Positions 37,134 to 46,428 of a DNA stretch of 64,000 bases are shown piece after piece. The position numbers were made by a program, and so were the translations under genes. The notes beneath the pieces were generated by a model that saw only the letters and a list, made by a program, of their open reading frames with translations, had not been told where the DNA came from and searched no databases. The stretch spans positions 1,984,001-2,048,000 of the forward strand of contig NZ_CP139559.1 in NCBI RefSeq assembly GCF_034263275.1, written 5' to 3'. The first letter of the stretch is position 1; each line of letters starts with the position of its first letter. The DNA is from Mucilaginibacter sp. cycad4. Its GTDB lineage: Bacteria; Bacteroidota; Bacteroidia; Sphingobacteriales; Sphingobacteriaceae.

Positions 37134-39071
37134 ATGATAAAGAATAAAGTAGATCTGAAAGCTCGTTTCAAAGCCAACTGTATCCCCACCCAAGCCGACT
37201 TCGAAGACTTGATCGAATCGGGCATTAATCAGCTTGATGATGGAGTTAAAAGAACTCCGGGCGATCCGCTAACCATTATGGCCGTGGGTGATACGCAGGA
37301 ACTGCTGTCTTTATCCAAATCATTTGATCCTAAGCAACCGCCTGCCTGGAAAATTAATTTAAACCCGGCCCCGGCCGACGCGCCCGCTAACCCAGGGTTT
37401 AATATTGCCAACGCCGGAGGCGAAAGCCGTCTGTTTATAGACGAAGCAACAGGCAACGTGGGCATTGGAAATAAAATGCCCAAAGCCAGGCTTGATGTAG
37501 CCGGAGAAATGCATATTAAAGGTGCTATTGACGTCACCGGTACTATTAGTACCATGGCCGACATTAATGCTAACGGGCTTATTAACACAAAAGCAAATAT
37601 TCATGCTGATGGTGTTGTTGAGGCTAACGTTATTGTCGCGAGAGATAAGGTAACTGCCGGTGGTGCTGTTGAGGCTAACGTTATCAGTGTGAGAGATAAG
37701 GTAATTGCCGGTGGTGCTGTTGAAGCTAATGTTATTATCGTGAGAGATAAGGTAACTGCCGGTGGTGCTGTAGAGGCAAATGTTATCAGCGTGAGAGATA
37801 AGGTAACTGCCGATGGTGCTGTTGAAGCTAATGTTATTATCGCGAGAGATAAGGTAACTGCTGGTGGTGCTGTAGAGGCAAATGTTATTACCGTGAAAGA
37901 TAAGGTAATTGTTGGTGGTGCTGTAGAGGCTAACGTTGTGAGCGTGAAAGATAAGGTAATTGTTGGTGGTGCTGTTGAGGCCAAAGGGGTTATTAGCACC
38001 GATGGAAATATTCATGCAGGCGGTGCTATTGATGCTAATGGGCTCATTAGCACAAAAGTAAATATTCACGCTGATGGAGCTATTGATGCTAAAGGGCTTA
38101 TCAGCACGAAGGGAGATATCCAGGCCGACGGAAATATTCAGGCAACCGGACGCGTAAACATAGGGGTAAGAGAAGCAAACGATAGGCCGCCTGTGAAGTT
38201 GGATGTTCACGGCACTGTTTATTTTGAAGGGGGACCCATAGTAAGTGAGTTTTATTCAAAACAACAAGGCGGATATATGAACTGGAACGTTAACAACGGA
38301 ACCGGGGAAACCACCTTTATCAACAATAGCGGAAGAGGCCCCGGTGGTTTTATGTTTTATAATTATGATGGGAGAGAGGCCCCTTTACAGCCCATACTGC
38401 CAAGATATAAAAAGCTTCTTTATCTCACGGCTGATCAATCGGTTGATTTTTTTGGCGACATCAGGATAAACGGTACGGTTAGGGTAACATCTGATCTCCG
38501 GATCAAAAAAAATTTAACAAGTACTAACAATGTGGCCGACCTTGACATATTGTGTAATTTACAGGTAACCAACTATCAACATATCGACTCCCAAAAAACA
38601 GACAATCAACCGGTAAAAGGCCTGATAGCCCAACAGGTAGAAGAGGTATTCCCGGAAGCCGTGTTAAGCAAACAGGAGTTTGTACCCGATATTTACGCGG
38701 CCGCCGAAAACGTGACAGGAGCAGGTAATACCGTTACCTTTACAATGGGTAAGCCGCACGGGCTGCAAAATAACAATACGCTGAAACTCCTTACCTCATC
38801 AGGAGAAAAAGAAAAAGTGGTAACCGTAACCGGTGAGTATAGCTTTACTATTGAAGGCCAGGCCGATGAATACAAGGATGCGCTGGTTTACGGTAAACAA
38901 GTAGATGATTTCAAAATGCTTGATTATAACCGCCTGTTTGTGCTTAACATAAGCGCCACACAACAGCTTAAAATTGAAAATGAACAACTGAAAGCTAAAA
39001 ACCAGATATTAGAAGCAATGCTGGCAGATTTTGAACTGCGCCTAAGCACCATAGAAAATTTAAAAAACTGA
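37134..39071 (+). CDS. Tail fibre with tandem 17/18-residue repeats and C-terminal S74 intramolecular chaperone
   Basis: 645 residues. N-terminus (KVDLKARFKANCIPTQADFEDLI in parts) probably docks on the baseplate. Residues 147-337 are tandem repeats: one 18-residue unit, seven 17-residue units of the form NVIxxRDKVTAGGAVEA (165-283) and three 18-residue units (KGxISTxxNIHADGAIDA), likely a trimeric beta-helical shaft. The C-terminus is a peptidase-S74 endosialidase-type chaperone starting at SDLRIKK (S453, D454, K458), ending in a coiled coil (605-640). S74 domains fold fibres as trimers and then cut themselves off. It is the probable receptor-binding fibre (Afp13 role). Confidence 0.85.
   Translation: MIKNKVDLKARFKANCIPTQADFEDLIESGINQLDDGVKRTPGDPLTIMAVGDTQELLSLSKSFDPKQPPAWKINLNPAPADAPANPGFNIANAGGESRLFIDEATGNVGIGNKMPKARLDVAGEMHIKGAIDVTGTISTMADINANGLINTKANIHADGVVEANVIVARDKVTAGGAVEANVISVRDKVIAGGAVEANVIIVRDKVTAGGAVEANVISVRDKVTADGAVEANVIIARDKVTAGGAVEANVITVKDKVIVGGAVEANVVSVKDKVIVGGAVEAKGVISTDGNIHAGGAIDANGLISTKVNIHADGAIDAKGLISTKGDIQADGNIQATGRVNIGVREANDRPPVKLDVHGTVYFEGGPIVSEFYSKQQGGYMNWNVNNGTGETTFINNSGRGPGGFMFYNYDGREAPLQPILPRYKKLLYLTADQSVDFFGDIRINGTVRVTSDLRIKKNLTSTNNVADLDILCNLQVTNYQHIDSQKTDNQPVKGLIAQQVEEVFPEAVLSKQEFVPDIYAAAENVTGAGNTVTFTMGKPHGLQNNNTLKLLTSSGEKEKVVTVTGEYSFTIEGQADEYKDALVYGKQVDDFKMLDYNRLFVLNISATQQLKIENEQLKAKNQILEAMLADFELRLSTIENLKN
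37572..38144 (+). repeat. Tandem 51/54-bp coding repeats in the tail fibre gene
   Basis: Eleven in-frame units encode the fibre shaft. The seven central 51-bp units (37626-37982) are nearly identical in DNA, for example GGTGGTGCTGTTGAGGCTAA recurring with few changes. Such direct repeats can gain or lose units by recombination or slippage without frameshift, changing shaft length. Confidence 0.85.
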
Positions 39072-39085
39072 GATTTGGCCGCACG

Positions 39086-41518
39086 ATGGATATCCTTAAC
39101 CGCTCTGTAACGCTAAATAGCGAGGCACCCGAATCTCCCGGGCTCGATTTTGATACGCTCCGTGAAGAGGGTATCAGTTATTTGCAGCGGCTTGCAGGTA
39201 GCACCTGGACTGACTATAATACACATGATCCGGGTGTTACCATTTTAGATCAACTTTGCTACGCCCTTACCGATTTAAGTTATCGCATTAGTTTTGATGC
39301 CCGGGAACTGCTTGCTAAACCTGATGGGCACACATATGGCAGCCTGTACAGCCCGGCCACCATTCTTACCGTTAACCCGGTTACCTTAGCCGATTTAAGG
39401 AAAATGTTATTGGACATACCGGGCGTAAAAAACGCCTGGGTTGAAAAAATAGATAACCCGCAGCCAGCCATTTATTTTGACCCCCAAAAGAACACGCTCT
39501 CGTTGCACCAAGGCGAAAAGCAATTGAAAGGTCATAGCTCAAACTCATTGAGCCAGGTTAAAATCAAGGGCTTATACCGGGTGTTGATTGCTAAAACAAG
39601 CCGAAATGCATCAAATACCGAACTATTAAATAAAGTATGTGCCCGCTTATATGAATGCCGTAACCTGTGTGAAGACTTTGATGATATAAAGGTAATGGAG
39701 GAGGATAGGGTTACGCTTAGGGGCAATATTGAAATAGGCAGTACCAAAGATGTTAATGTTTTGGCTGCTAATATTTTATACCGCATCGCAGATTGGGTTT
39801 CGCCTGCCGTTAAATTTTATACTTTATCCCAAATGTTGGCCAAAGGTAAAGCAATAGATGAAATTATGGACGGGCCTGCACTTCACCACGGCTTTATTGA
39901 TGATGATGAGCTAAAACAGTTGTCCCGCCGGTCAAAACTATATGCTTCAGATCTGATCCGCGAAATAATGAGCGAACCTGATGTTAGAGTGACCGATGAG
40001 CTTTGGATGAGAGTAACAAGCCAGGAACAGGAGAACAATTGGGCAATCAGCCTGGATATTAACCGCTTTCCCGTACTTGACGAAGATGCTTGCCTGGATA
40101 CCTTAAAATTTCAGAAAAACGGACATGCGCTTAACATCAATAAAGAAGCTGTATCAGATTATTTGATGCAATTGAGAAATACCGGCGCTTTTACGGAGCT
40201 GCCACAAAATGAAAGGGATATTATACCCGATACACCAGATGTGCGCAACATTGGCGGCTATTATTCTATCCAGAATCATTTCCCCGAAATTTATGGCATC
40301 GGCGAAATTGGCTTGCCAGGGTCGGCGCCGCCATTAAGAAAGGCACAGGCAAAACAGCTTAAAGCTTATTTGTTATTTTTTGAACAAATACTGGCTAATT
40401 ATTTTCAGCAGGCAGCAGGAATAAAAAACCTCTTTGCCTTTGATAATCATGATATTCACACTTATTTTCATCAATCGCTGGTTGGCAAAATACCCGGCGT
40501 AGAAGAGTTATTAAACCCCGGTTATAACGATGAAAATATGGCCATTTTAACCGAGGCACCAGCGCAGGCGCTTGAACGTAAAGACCGTTTTTTAAATCAC
40601 CTGCTCGCCAGGTTCGGCGAAAGCCTAAATGATTTCTCCGTATGGTTAAACGATAGTTTTCCCTCGCCAAATACAAAGGAAAAGGATGCTATAGTACAGG
40701 AAAAAAAAAGGTTGGAACTATATAAAAATGTATTGATAAAAAGCAAATTGAATTTTCTTTATAACTATCCGGTCATAAGTGCCCAAAGAGGGAAGGGGTT
40801 CAATTATTCACAGCTAACATGGGGAAATGACAATATATCAGGACTGGAAAAACGGATAGCGGGAAAATTGGGAATATTGGATTATACAAAGGGAAGCTTA
40901 ACAGATAACCGGGACGGTTTTCATATGATAGAGCATATCTTACTACGTCCGATGCTTTCAGATAAAACGATCCTTGATCGCTTTATGGATACCCATAGTT
41001 TCTCTGGGTTTAAAAAAGATACTGAGGGTTTTGTTATTTGCGAGTCCGCAGTGCATGGGTTGCAAAATAGAGATGTGATTGTAATAGCCGACAAGGGCAT
41101 AGAAACAGAATATACGGTATCGGAGGTTCTTGTAGACAGTTTCCGGATAATGGCTGGTTATGATCAGGATACGATTGCGCAGCGCAAAAAAAATAACGAA
41201 CCGGCGTTGTTGTGGAAACGCAACGATATTAACTCAACTATATTCGCGTTTGCTAAGCAAACATCCCCAATACCCGATCCTTACTCTTTTCAGCTTACAT
41301 TTGTATTTGCCGACAGCAACAGGAGGTTTAAAGACAGCAAGTTCAGGGAATTTATTGAAACAACCATTCGCGAAGAAACACCCGCTCATTTAACCGTTTA
41401 TATTAAATGGATGGATGATGACGCGCTAAACCGGTTTGAAAATGTTTTCCGGATTTTCCTTGGCGAATTAAAAGAACTTAGCACATTTTTACAATGGCCG
41501 AAGAAAATTACCTATTAA
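39086..41518 (+). CDS. Second baseplate protein (Afp12-like, gp7/J-type)
   Basis: 810 residues. The beginning WTDYNTHDPGVTILDQLCYALTDLSYR (in parts) is the hallmark of the second baseplate wedge protein, followed by repeated elements like LRKMLLDIPGVKNAWVEKI, and C-terminal DGFHMIEHILLRP and FVFADSNRRFKDSKFREFIE. Pairs with the Afp11-like protein to form baseplate wedges. The end overlaps the next gene by 25 bases. Confidence 0.85.
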   Translation: MDILNRSVTLNSEAPESPGLDFDTLREEGISYLQRLAGSTWTDYNTHDPGVTILDQLCYALTDLSYRISFDARELLAKPDGHTYGSLYSPATILTVNPVTLADLRKMLLDIPGVKNAWVEKIDNPQPAIYFDPQKNTLSLHQGEKQLKGHSSNSLSQVKIKGLYRVLIAKTSRNASNTELLNKVCARLYECRNLCEDFDDIKVMEEDRVTLRGNIEIGSTKDVNVLAANILYRIADWVSPAVKFYTLSQMLAKGKAIDEIMDGPALHHGFIDDDELKQLSRRSKLYASDLIREIMSEPDVRVTDELWMRVTSQEQENNWAISLDINRFPVLDEDACLDTLKFQKNGHALNINKEAVSDYLMQLRNTGAFTELPQNERDIIPDTPDVRNIGGYYSIQNHFPEIYGIGEIGLPGSAPPLRKAQAKQLKAYLLFFEQILANYFQQAAGIKNLFAFDNHDIHTYFHQSLVGKIPGVEELLNPGYNDENMAILTEAPAQALERKDRFLNHLLARFGESLNDFSVWLNDSFPSPNTKEKDAIVQEKKRLELYKNVLIKSKLNFLYNYPVISAQRGKGFNYSQLTWGNDNISGLEKRIAGKLGILDYTKGSLTDNRDGFHMIEHILLRPMLSDKTILDRFMDTHSFSGFKKDTEGFVICESAVHGLQNRDVIVIADKGIETEYTVSEVLVDSFRIMAGYDQDTIAQRKKNNEPALLWKRNDINSTIFAFAKQTSPIPDPYSFQLTFVFADSNRRFKDSKFREFIETTIREETPAHLTVYIKWMDDDALNRFENVFRIFLGELKELSTFLQWPKKITY

Positions 41519-42984
41519 GAGGAGCGCGGAACACCCTGCTTGATATGCTCTTAGACCCGATAGGCGGCACCTATCCATTATTTGACCTGCCGGTAAAAGC
41601 GGTTAGTGATGTGGTGTTTTACAATAATGCAGCAGAGCTGATAGTTAGTAACAGCCAGCCTGACGTATTATACCGCGTTTTTGAAGACATAAACAATCCC
41701 GGCGAAGGGCTGCATACAGATAGCCGGTCAGATCTGATACTTAAAACCGGTTTGCTGATAAACCAGGTGCATGCGTTCAGGGTACTTGCCACTAAAATAT
41801 ATTCGCCGCAAAATAGCTGCGTCCTGCTACAGGGGGCCAATATACGGGTTGGTGTAAACACGGGGCTCGAAGTTGTGGCCGGGAGGAACCTGTTAAATTA
41901 TGGTGATAAAGCGGTATTGATTGTAAAAAATGCGCAAAAGAACGCCAATTATTCCATTATCTATTATACCAAATCAGGCGAAGCGTTATCTGTTTCTCAG
42001 TTAATGTGCATTGACAACAAACAGGAGCTTGAAACCACACCCTATCCTGCCGTTAAAACTACAGGAGCCGATGAAATAATTGCGGTTCGCATAAGCCCCC
42101 TGGTATTAGGTAACGATGCCGACATCCGGCTTGAAACAATATACGGACTGCGGGAGGATATGGAACTCAGCGTAGCCGTTTTTGATGAAAACACCGGATT
42201 GTCGGGTGTTTTGTTAAAGGTTACCACCATAAGCGTAATGCCCGACCTTAATTTACCGTTGGATTGGTTTATGCAAAAATCTAAAACTCAAACCGGTGCT
42301 GCTGATTACGGGAGTAAGGTAGGATTGAGACTTGGTAATACACAAAAATCAGTAAAATACCAGTTAAAACTGGAGGCAATAGACTCCGACGAACCATTGT
42401 TGCCACCAGATAATCTTTTAAGTAATTGGTTTGTCGGCGACGGCGATACGTTTGATATTCTTTTAAATATACCCGCAAAAGAGGATATGGTTATAGTTGT
42501 CACAGCACAAAAACTATCGGACGCATCACATACCGGTCAATTGACTTCACAAGTAATAATACCGGTTTATCCTGATGAAAATAAAAAGCTGAGCGTGGTG
42601 AGTGTTACCGGCTCGGGCGATAAGGCTATCCGTTTAGATCAGCCGCAACGTGGTATATTATACCAGCTGCGCAATCCCGGCACTAAAGAAATGATTGATC
42701 CTCCCGTGTTTTACCACCGCAATTATGGCATTGGTAATACCCGTGTCAGCGCCAATGTGATTGAACGGCTATATAAAACGGAGAAAATTGATTTAAAAGG
42801 TAATAGGACGTTTGCAAAAAGCTTGTTTGTTGTTGATACATGTAACCAAAACAACGAAGCAGAAAAGGATATGGCGCTGTTGCCCGTTGGCCCTTTAGCA
42901 GATACAGCGTCATTCGAGGTAACAGCTACTAAATCTACCACCGGTTTTTCTGTAATTATAGATACCGTAAAGGTAAGCATCTGA
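41494..42984 (+). CDS. Uncharacterised eCIS operon protein, repeated beta domains
   Basis: 496 residues, ATG lying inside the end of the baseplate gene (25-base overlap) and followed by the tape-measure gene after one base, so it is firmly part of the operon. No signal peptide or membrane helix. The sequence seems built of four or five beta-sandwich-like units with a recurring pattern of hydrophobic strands and Tyr-x-hydrophobic segments (VLYRVFED, ANYSIIYYTKSG, VKYQLKLEAI, ILYQLRNPG). I do not recognise a named family. It may decorate or extend the baseplate or act as a second fibre; that is inference from location. Confidence 0.7.
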   Translation: MAEENYLLRGARNTLLDMLLDPIGGTYPLFDLPVKAVSDVVFYNNAAELIVSNSQPDVLYRVFEDINNPGEGLHTDSRSDLILKTGLLINQVHAFRVLATKIYSPQNSCVLLQGANIRVGVNTGLEVVAGRNLLNYGDKAVLIVKNAQKNANYSIIYYTKSGEALSVSQLMCIDNKQELETTPYPAVKTTGADEIIAVRISPLVLGNDADIRLETIYGLREDMELSVAVFDENTGLSGVLLKVTTISVMPDLNLPLDWFMQKSKTQTGAADYGSKVGLRLGNTQKSVKYQLKLEAIDSDEPLLPPDNLLSNWFVGDGDTFDILLNIPAKEDMVIVVTAQKLSDASHTGQLTSQVIIPVYPDENKKLSVVSVTGSGDKAIRLDQPQRGILYQLRNPGTKEMIDPPVFYHRNYGIGNTRVSANVIERLYKTEKIDLKGNRTFAKSLFVVDTCNQNNEAEKDMALLPVGPLADTASFEVTATKSTTGFSVIIDTVKVSI

Positions 42985-42985
42985 T

Positions 42986-44896
42986 ATGGTACAACAAAGT
43001 CATGTGATAAAAAGGCAACTACTTGACCTTCAAATTGATGACCGGCTTGATGCTGAGCTGATCCAAAATAATGTATCAAAAATATTAAAAGATAAGCTGA
43101 TGCCGATAATTGGCAGCTACCTTGACACATTAGGCGATCCTGATAAAACGAACCGGATAGACCGCTGGGAAATTGACCTTGGTTTGATATACGCAGATAA
43201 CCTGCAGCATTTATTGGAGACAAGTATGGAGGAACAGTTACGCATGGGTAAACCGGCGTTAATCAGTACACCAACTCCCGTTGTGGCAACTGATCAGGAT
43301 TTGCCCATCGTGCGGGGGGCAGATTTTGAGCTTGTCGCTTATTTTCTTCAAACCGGTGCCTTTCCGTGGTGGGCTAAAAAAACTGAGCCGGCTATGTTTG
43401 AAAAGGCGATAAGAGATTTATTAACTCAGCCCTCAGTCAGCTATCGTGAACTGTTTGACCGTGTTGCTGTTGAAATGGTATCGCTTAAGCGCTTAATTTA
43501 CACATGCACTGATGATTTGCTTTTTCTGATAATTGAGAAACTCGACCCGCCCAACAAGGCTGCTGAAAAAAATTACCGGTACTTATACAAGGCCCTGAGC
43601 GCGGGTCAAAATGAAAGATACTTCCGGGAAAAATGTTGGATAGCTTTATTTACAAACGCTTCGCAAAACAGCCGGCTATCTGGAGGAGGCATATCGCCGG
43701 TAATAAAGCTTTTTTTTGAAGGATTTAATAAAAATGAAGCCATACTGATAAATGAAAAGGATAAGAATGAACTGTATGCTGAGTTAATGTTTTTTTACAA
43801 TAGGAGCGTGCGCAACTTAGCAATGGCAGTAGAAAACTTAGGGAAAGCTTATTCGCAACAGCTAACAGAAACACTCGCCTTGCTGATAGCAGGTACCGCG
43901 GCAAACAATCCGGGCAACACCATCATTGCCACGCAGGACGGCGATACCCCGCGAGCTATAATCGCTAACATTCAAAGGCTTTTAAATGAAATCAGGACAT
44001 TGCTTAAACAGGAATTGGTAAAGTATAGAATAGCGCCTCCGGTCTTGTTTATTGATTTAACCGAAAACGGACAAATTAGGCGACAGGAAAAACCGGTTAC
44101 GCCCCCCGATATAAAACCAGATCAACAAATTGGCCCGGCGCAACTACCGGTGACGGCTGATGACAACAAGTCTGCCCAACAAACTTCACCGCAAAATGCG
44201 ACGATGAAGACAGATAGACAATTGGATGAACAGGCGCCAACGCAAGATATAGCGGCAACGGTTAACAGGCAATTGAACCAACAAATACCAGAGCAAAACA
44301 CTACGGTAACAAATGCCGGTCAATCCCGGGAGGAAGAAGCATACCAGGCGGGTTTGGCACAGGTCATCAATTCTTTTAACGATACCGATAAGCTCTACAT
44401 CCATCATGCCGGGCTAATTTTGCTTTGGCCTTTTCTTTCACGTTTTTTTTCAAAACTGGGGCTTACAACCGACAATGTTTTTACAGACCGTTTGGATCAG
44501 TACAAGGCCTGCCTTTTGCTCCAATATCTTGCCATGGGCCCCGATAGCCAACCTTTTGAACCTTTTCTTCCACTGAATAAATTATTATGCGGTATGGATT
44601 TGTTTGAACCGGTAGACATTCAGATGGAGATTATGCAGCACGAATTTGATGAAGCAGATCACTTACTTGCAGCTGTGATAGCTAATGCACCAATGTGGAA
44701 AACCTTGTCGGTTGAAGGCCTGCGGCAGGCCTACCTGCAACGCGAAGGGATTTTAAGCACGCGCGATGGAAATTGGCTGCTACAGGTAAAAAGAGAAACC
44801 TATGACATCCTTGTAGATAGGTTGCCATGGTCAAACCAAATTGTTAAACTCCCGTGGATGGACAATTTAATTTTTGTAGAATGGCAGCTAAGCTAA
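42986..44896 (+). CDS. Contractile injection system tape measure protein (CIS_TMP)
   Basis: 636 residues. The conserved ends of the eCIS tape measure family are clear: RIDRWEIDLG at 57-66 and the C-terminal LYIHHAGLILLWPFLSRFF (470-488) with KACLLLQYLA. Between them is a helical region and a Gln/Pro/Thr-rich linker (375-445) whose length may be variable. Tape measures set particle length and occupy the tube lumen before cargo. The end overlaps the ATPase gene by 16 bases. Confidence 0.9.
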   Translation: MVQQSHVIKRQLLDLQIDDRLDAELIQNNVSKILKDKLMPIIGSYLDTLGDPDKTNRIDRWEIDLGLIYADNLQHLLETSMEEQLRMGKPALISTPTPVVATDQDLPIVRGADFELVAYFLQTGAFPWWAKKTEPAMFEKAIRDLLTQPSVSYRELFDRVAVEMVSLKRLIYTCTDDLLFLIIEKLDPPNKAAEKNYRYLYKALSAGQNERYFREKCWIALFTNASQNSRLSGGGISPVIKLFFEGFNKNEAILINEKDKNELYAELMFFYNRSVRNLAMAVENLGKAYSQQLTETLALLIAGTAANNPGNTIIATQDGDTPRAIIANIQRLLNEIRTLLKQELVKYRIAPPVLFIDLTENGQIRRQEKPVTPPDIKPDQQIGPAQLPVTADDNKSAQQTSPQNATMKTDRQLDEQAPTQDIAATVNRQLNQQIPEQNTTVTNAGQSREEEAYQAGLAQVINSFNDTDKLYIHHAGLILLWPFLSRFFSKLGLTTDNVFTDRLDQYKACLLLQYLAMGPDSQPFEPFLPLNKLLCGMDLFEPVDIQMEIMQHEFDEADHLLAAVIANAPMWKTLSVEGLRQAYLQREGILSTRDGNWLLQVKRETYDILVDRLPWSNQIVKLPWMDNLIFVEWQLS

Positions 44897-46242
44897 AATC
44901 GGTAATAGAAAAAAACGCAGCGTTTTTAACGTTAGAAATGGAGTGGCTGAGGCAGATCATTGATCTTCGCTTACGCTTGTATTTTAACGAAAATACCTCA
45001 AACAAATCTATAACTGAAATACTGCCACCTGCAATAAATGCGGAGGACGGGCCCTATCCTGCCTTTATTATGGCTAATGAATTATCATTTCCACAGCGTG
45101 TATTGCTTGCACTGGCCATTGCACCCGGCATAAAGCCCGAACTACTTGACGCTTTTTTTGCCAAAAATATTACTTACGATAAAAAATTTTCGGAGTTTGG
45201 CGGCATAAGCTCGGCAACTGCAAACAACTTTATCCCCACAGTTCAAACGGCGCTGTTTTTGTTGGCAGGAAACAACCTTCAGCTGCGCTTTCAATATCAT
45301 CAGCTGTTTGATCCTGATGAGTTGCTCATTAAACTGGGGGTTATTGAACTGAAGGATGCACATAATGAGCACTCTTTTTTTAACTCCCTTTTACACGTGC
45401 AGGACGACTATATTGGCCCCCTTATCACAGGCACGCATAAAAAACCAATGTATAGTGAAAGCTTCCCCGCAAAATTGCTAACAACAGGCCTTGATTGGGA
45501 TGATGTTGTGCTCGCTACCGCCAGCAGGGAAGGCGTTGAAGAAGTACTGGATTGGATTAGGCATGGAAAAGATGTGTTAAGTTTGCAGGGACTACAAAAA
45601 CGTTTAAAGCCAGGGTACAAAACATTATTTTATGGTCCGCCGGGTACCGGGAAAACCCTTACAGCCGCATTACTTGGTAAAGCGACAGGCAACGAAGTGT
45701 ACCGTATTGATATTTCGCTTATCGTATCGCGCTATGTGGGCGAAACGGAGAAGAACCTTGCCAGAGTTTTTGATAGGGCCGAGAGTAAGGATTGGATACT
45801 GTTTTTTGATGAGGCCGACGCACTTTTTGGCAAGCGTACGGATGTAAACAGCTCGAATGATCGTTTTGCCAACCAGGAAGTTGCTTACCTGCTTCAGCGG
45901 ATAGAAGATCATAATGGTATGGTTATATTGGCATCTAACTTAAAAGATAATATTGATAAGGCTTTTTTAAGGAGGTTTCAATCCCTGATCTATTTCCCTG
46001 TTCCGGGTGCGGATGAGCGGTATTTACTTTGGAAAAATGCCTTCTCCGAAGGAATGCAGCCTGCAAAGGAAGTGGAATTACAGTTGCTGGCCGAAAAATA
46101 TGCACTTTCGGGGGGCTCCATAGTTAACGTGGTGCGCTATTGCTGCCTGAAAGCTGTGAAGAATAACGCCATTTTTATTACCGCAAAAGATATTGACGAC
46201 GGCATACGTAGGGAGTTGCAAAAAGAGGGGAAAATTATTTGA
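44881..46242 (+). CDS. AAA+ ATPase of the eCIS (Afp15-like)
   Basis: 453 residues from the ATG at 44881; a GTG at 44854 would add nine residues. N-terminal helical domain (1-200), then an AAA+ module: Walker A GPPGTGKT (252-259), Walker B ILFFDEAD (306-313), sensor-1 region LASNLKDN, arginine finger candidates R364/R365 (FLRRF). Afp15-type ATPases are conserved in eCIS operons and needed for particle assembly or cargo loading. Last large gene of the operon; the downstream gene is convergent. Confidence 0.92.
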   Translation: MAAKLKSVIEKNAAFLTLEMEWLRQIIDLRLRLYFNENTSNKSITEILPPAINAEDGPYPAFIMANELSFPQRVLLALAIAPGIKPELLDAFFAKNITYDKKFSEFGGISSATANNFIPTVQTALFLLAGNNLQLRFQYHQLFDPDELLIKLGVIELKDAHNEHSFFNSLLHVQDDYIGPLITGTHKKPMYSESFPAKLLTTGLDWDDVVLATASREGVEEVLDWIRHGKDVLSLQGLQKRLKPGYKTLFYGPPGTGKTLTAALLGKATGNEVYRIDISLIVSRYVGETEKNLARVFDRAESKDWILFFDEADALFGKRTDVNSSNDRFANQEVAYLLQRIEDHNGMVILASNLKDNIDKAFLRRFQSLIYFPVPGADERYLLWKNAFSEGMQPAKEVELQLLAEKYALSGGSIVNVVRYCCLKAVKNNAIFITAKDIDDGIRRELQKEGKII

Positions 46243-46385
46243 AGTATCGTGTCGATAATTACAAAAAAACACTGTTTCTACAAGCGGTTAAGGCATTGCA
46301 GGGGGCAATGTGGATGACCGGATGGCTACCAGCTTTTGCTGACCTCGCTTTGTCCGGTGCGGACATCGAAGATGTTTTGGCATAG
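46239..46385 (+). CDS. Possible 48-residue small protein coupled to the ATPase gene
   Basis: A TTG codon overlapping the ATPase stop (TTTGA) opens a 48-codon frame ending at TAG 46383-46385. The predicted product (KTLFLQAVKALQGAMWMTGW, then LPAFADLALSGADIEDVLA) has balanced, protein-like composition with an amphipathic helix. There is no known family, and the rare start codon weakens the case; it may be chance. Confidence 0.25.
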   Translation: MKYRVDNYKKTLFLQAVKALQGAMWMTGWLPAFADLALSGADIEDVLA

Positions 46386-46428
46386 CAGGTTGGAAAACAA
46401 TGTTTGCTTTAATTTAATGCGGTTTGTT

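Noticed and set aside
37572-38144. CRISPR-like array
   Set aside because: Repeats are contiguous, in frame and without unique spacers; they are coding repeats of the fibre shaft.
37359-38210. 283- and 132-codon leftward frames opposite the fibre repeats
   Set aside because: Their repeats mirror the 51-bp units of the fibre gene; they are antisense artefacts.
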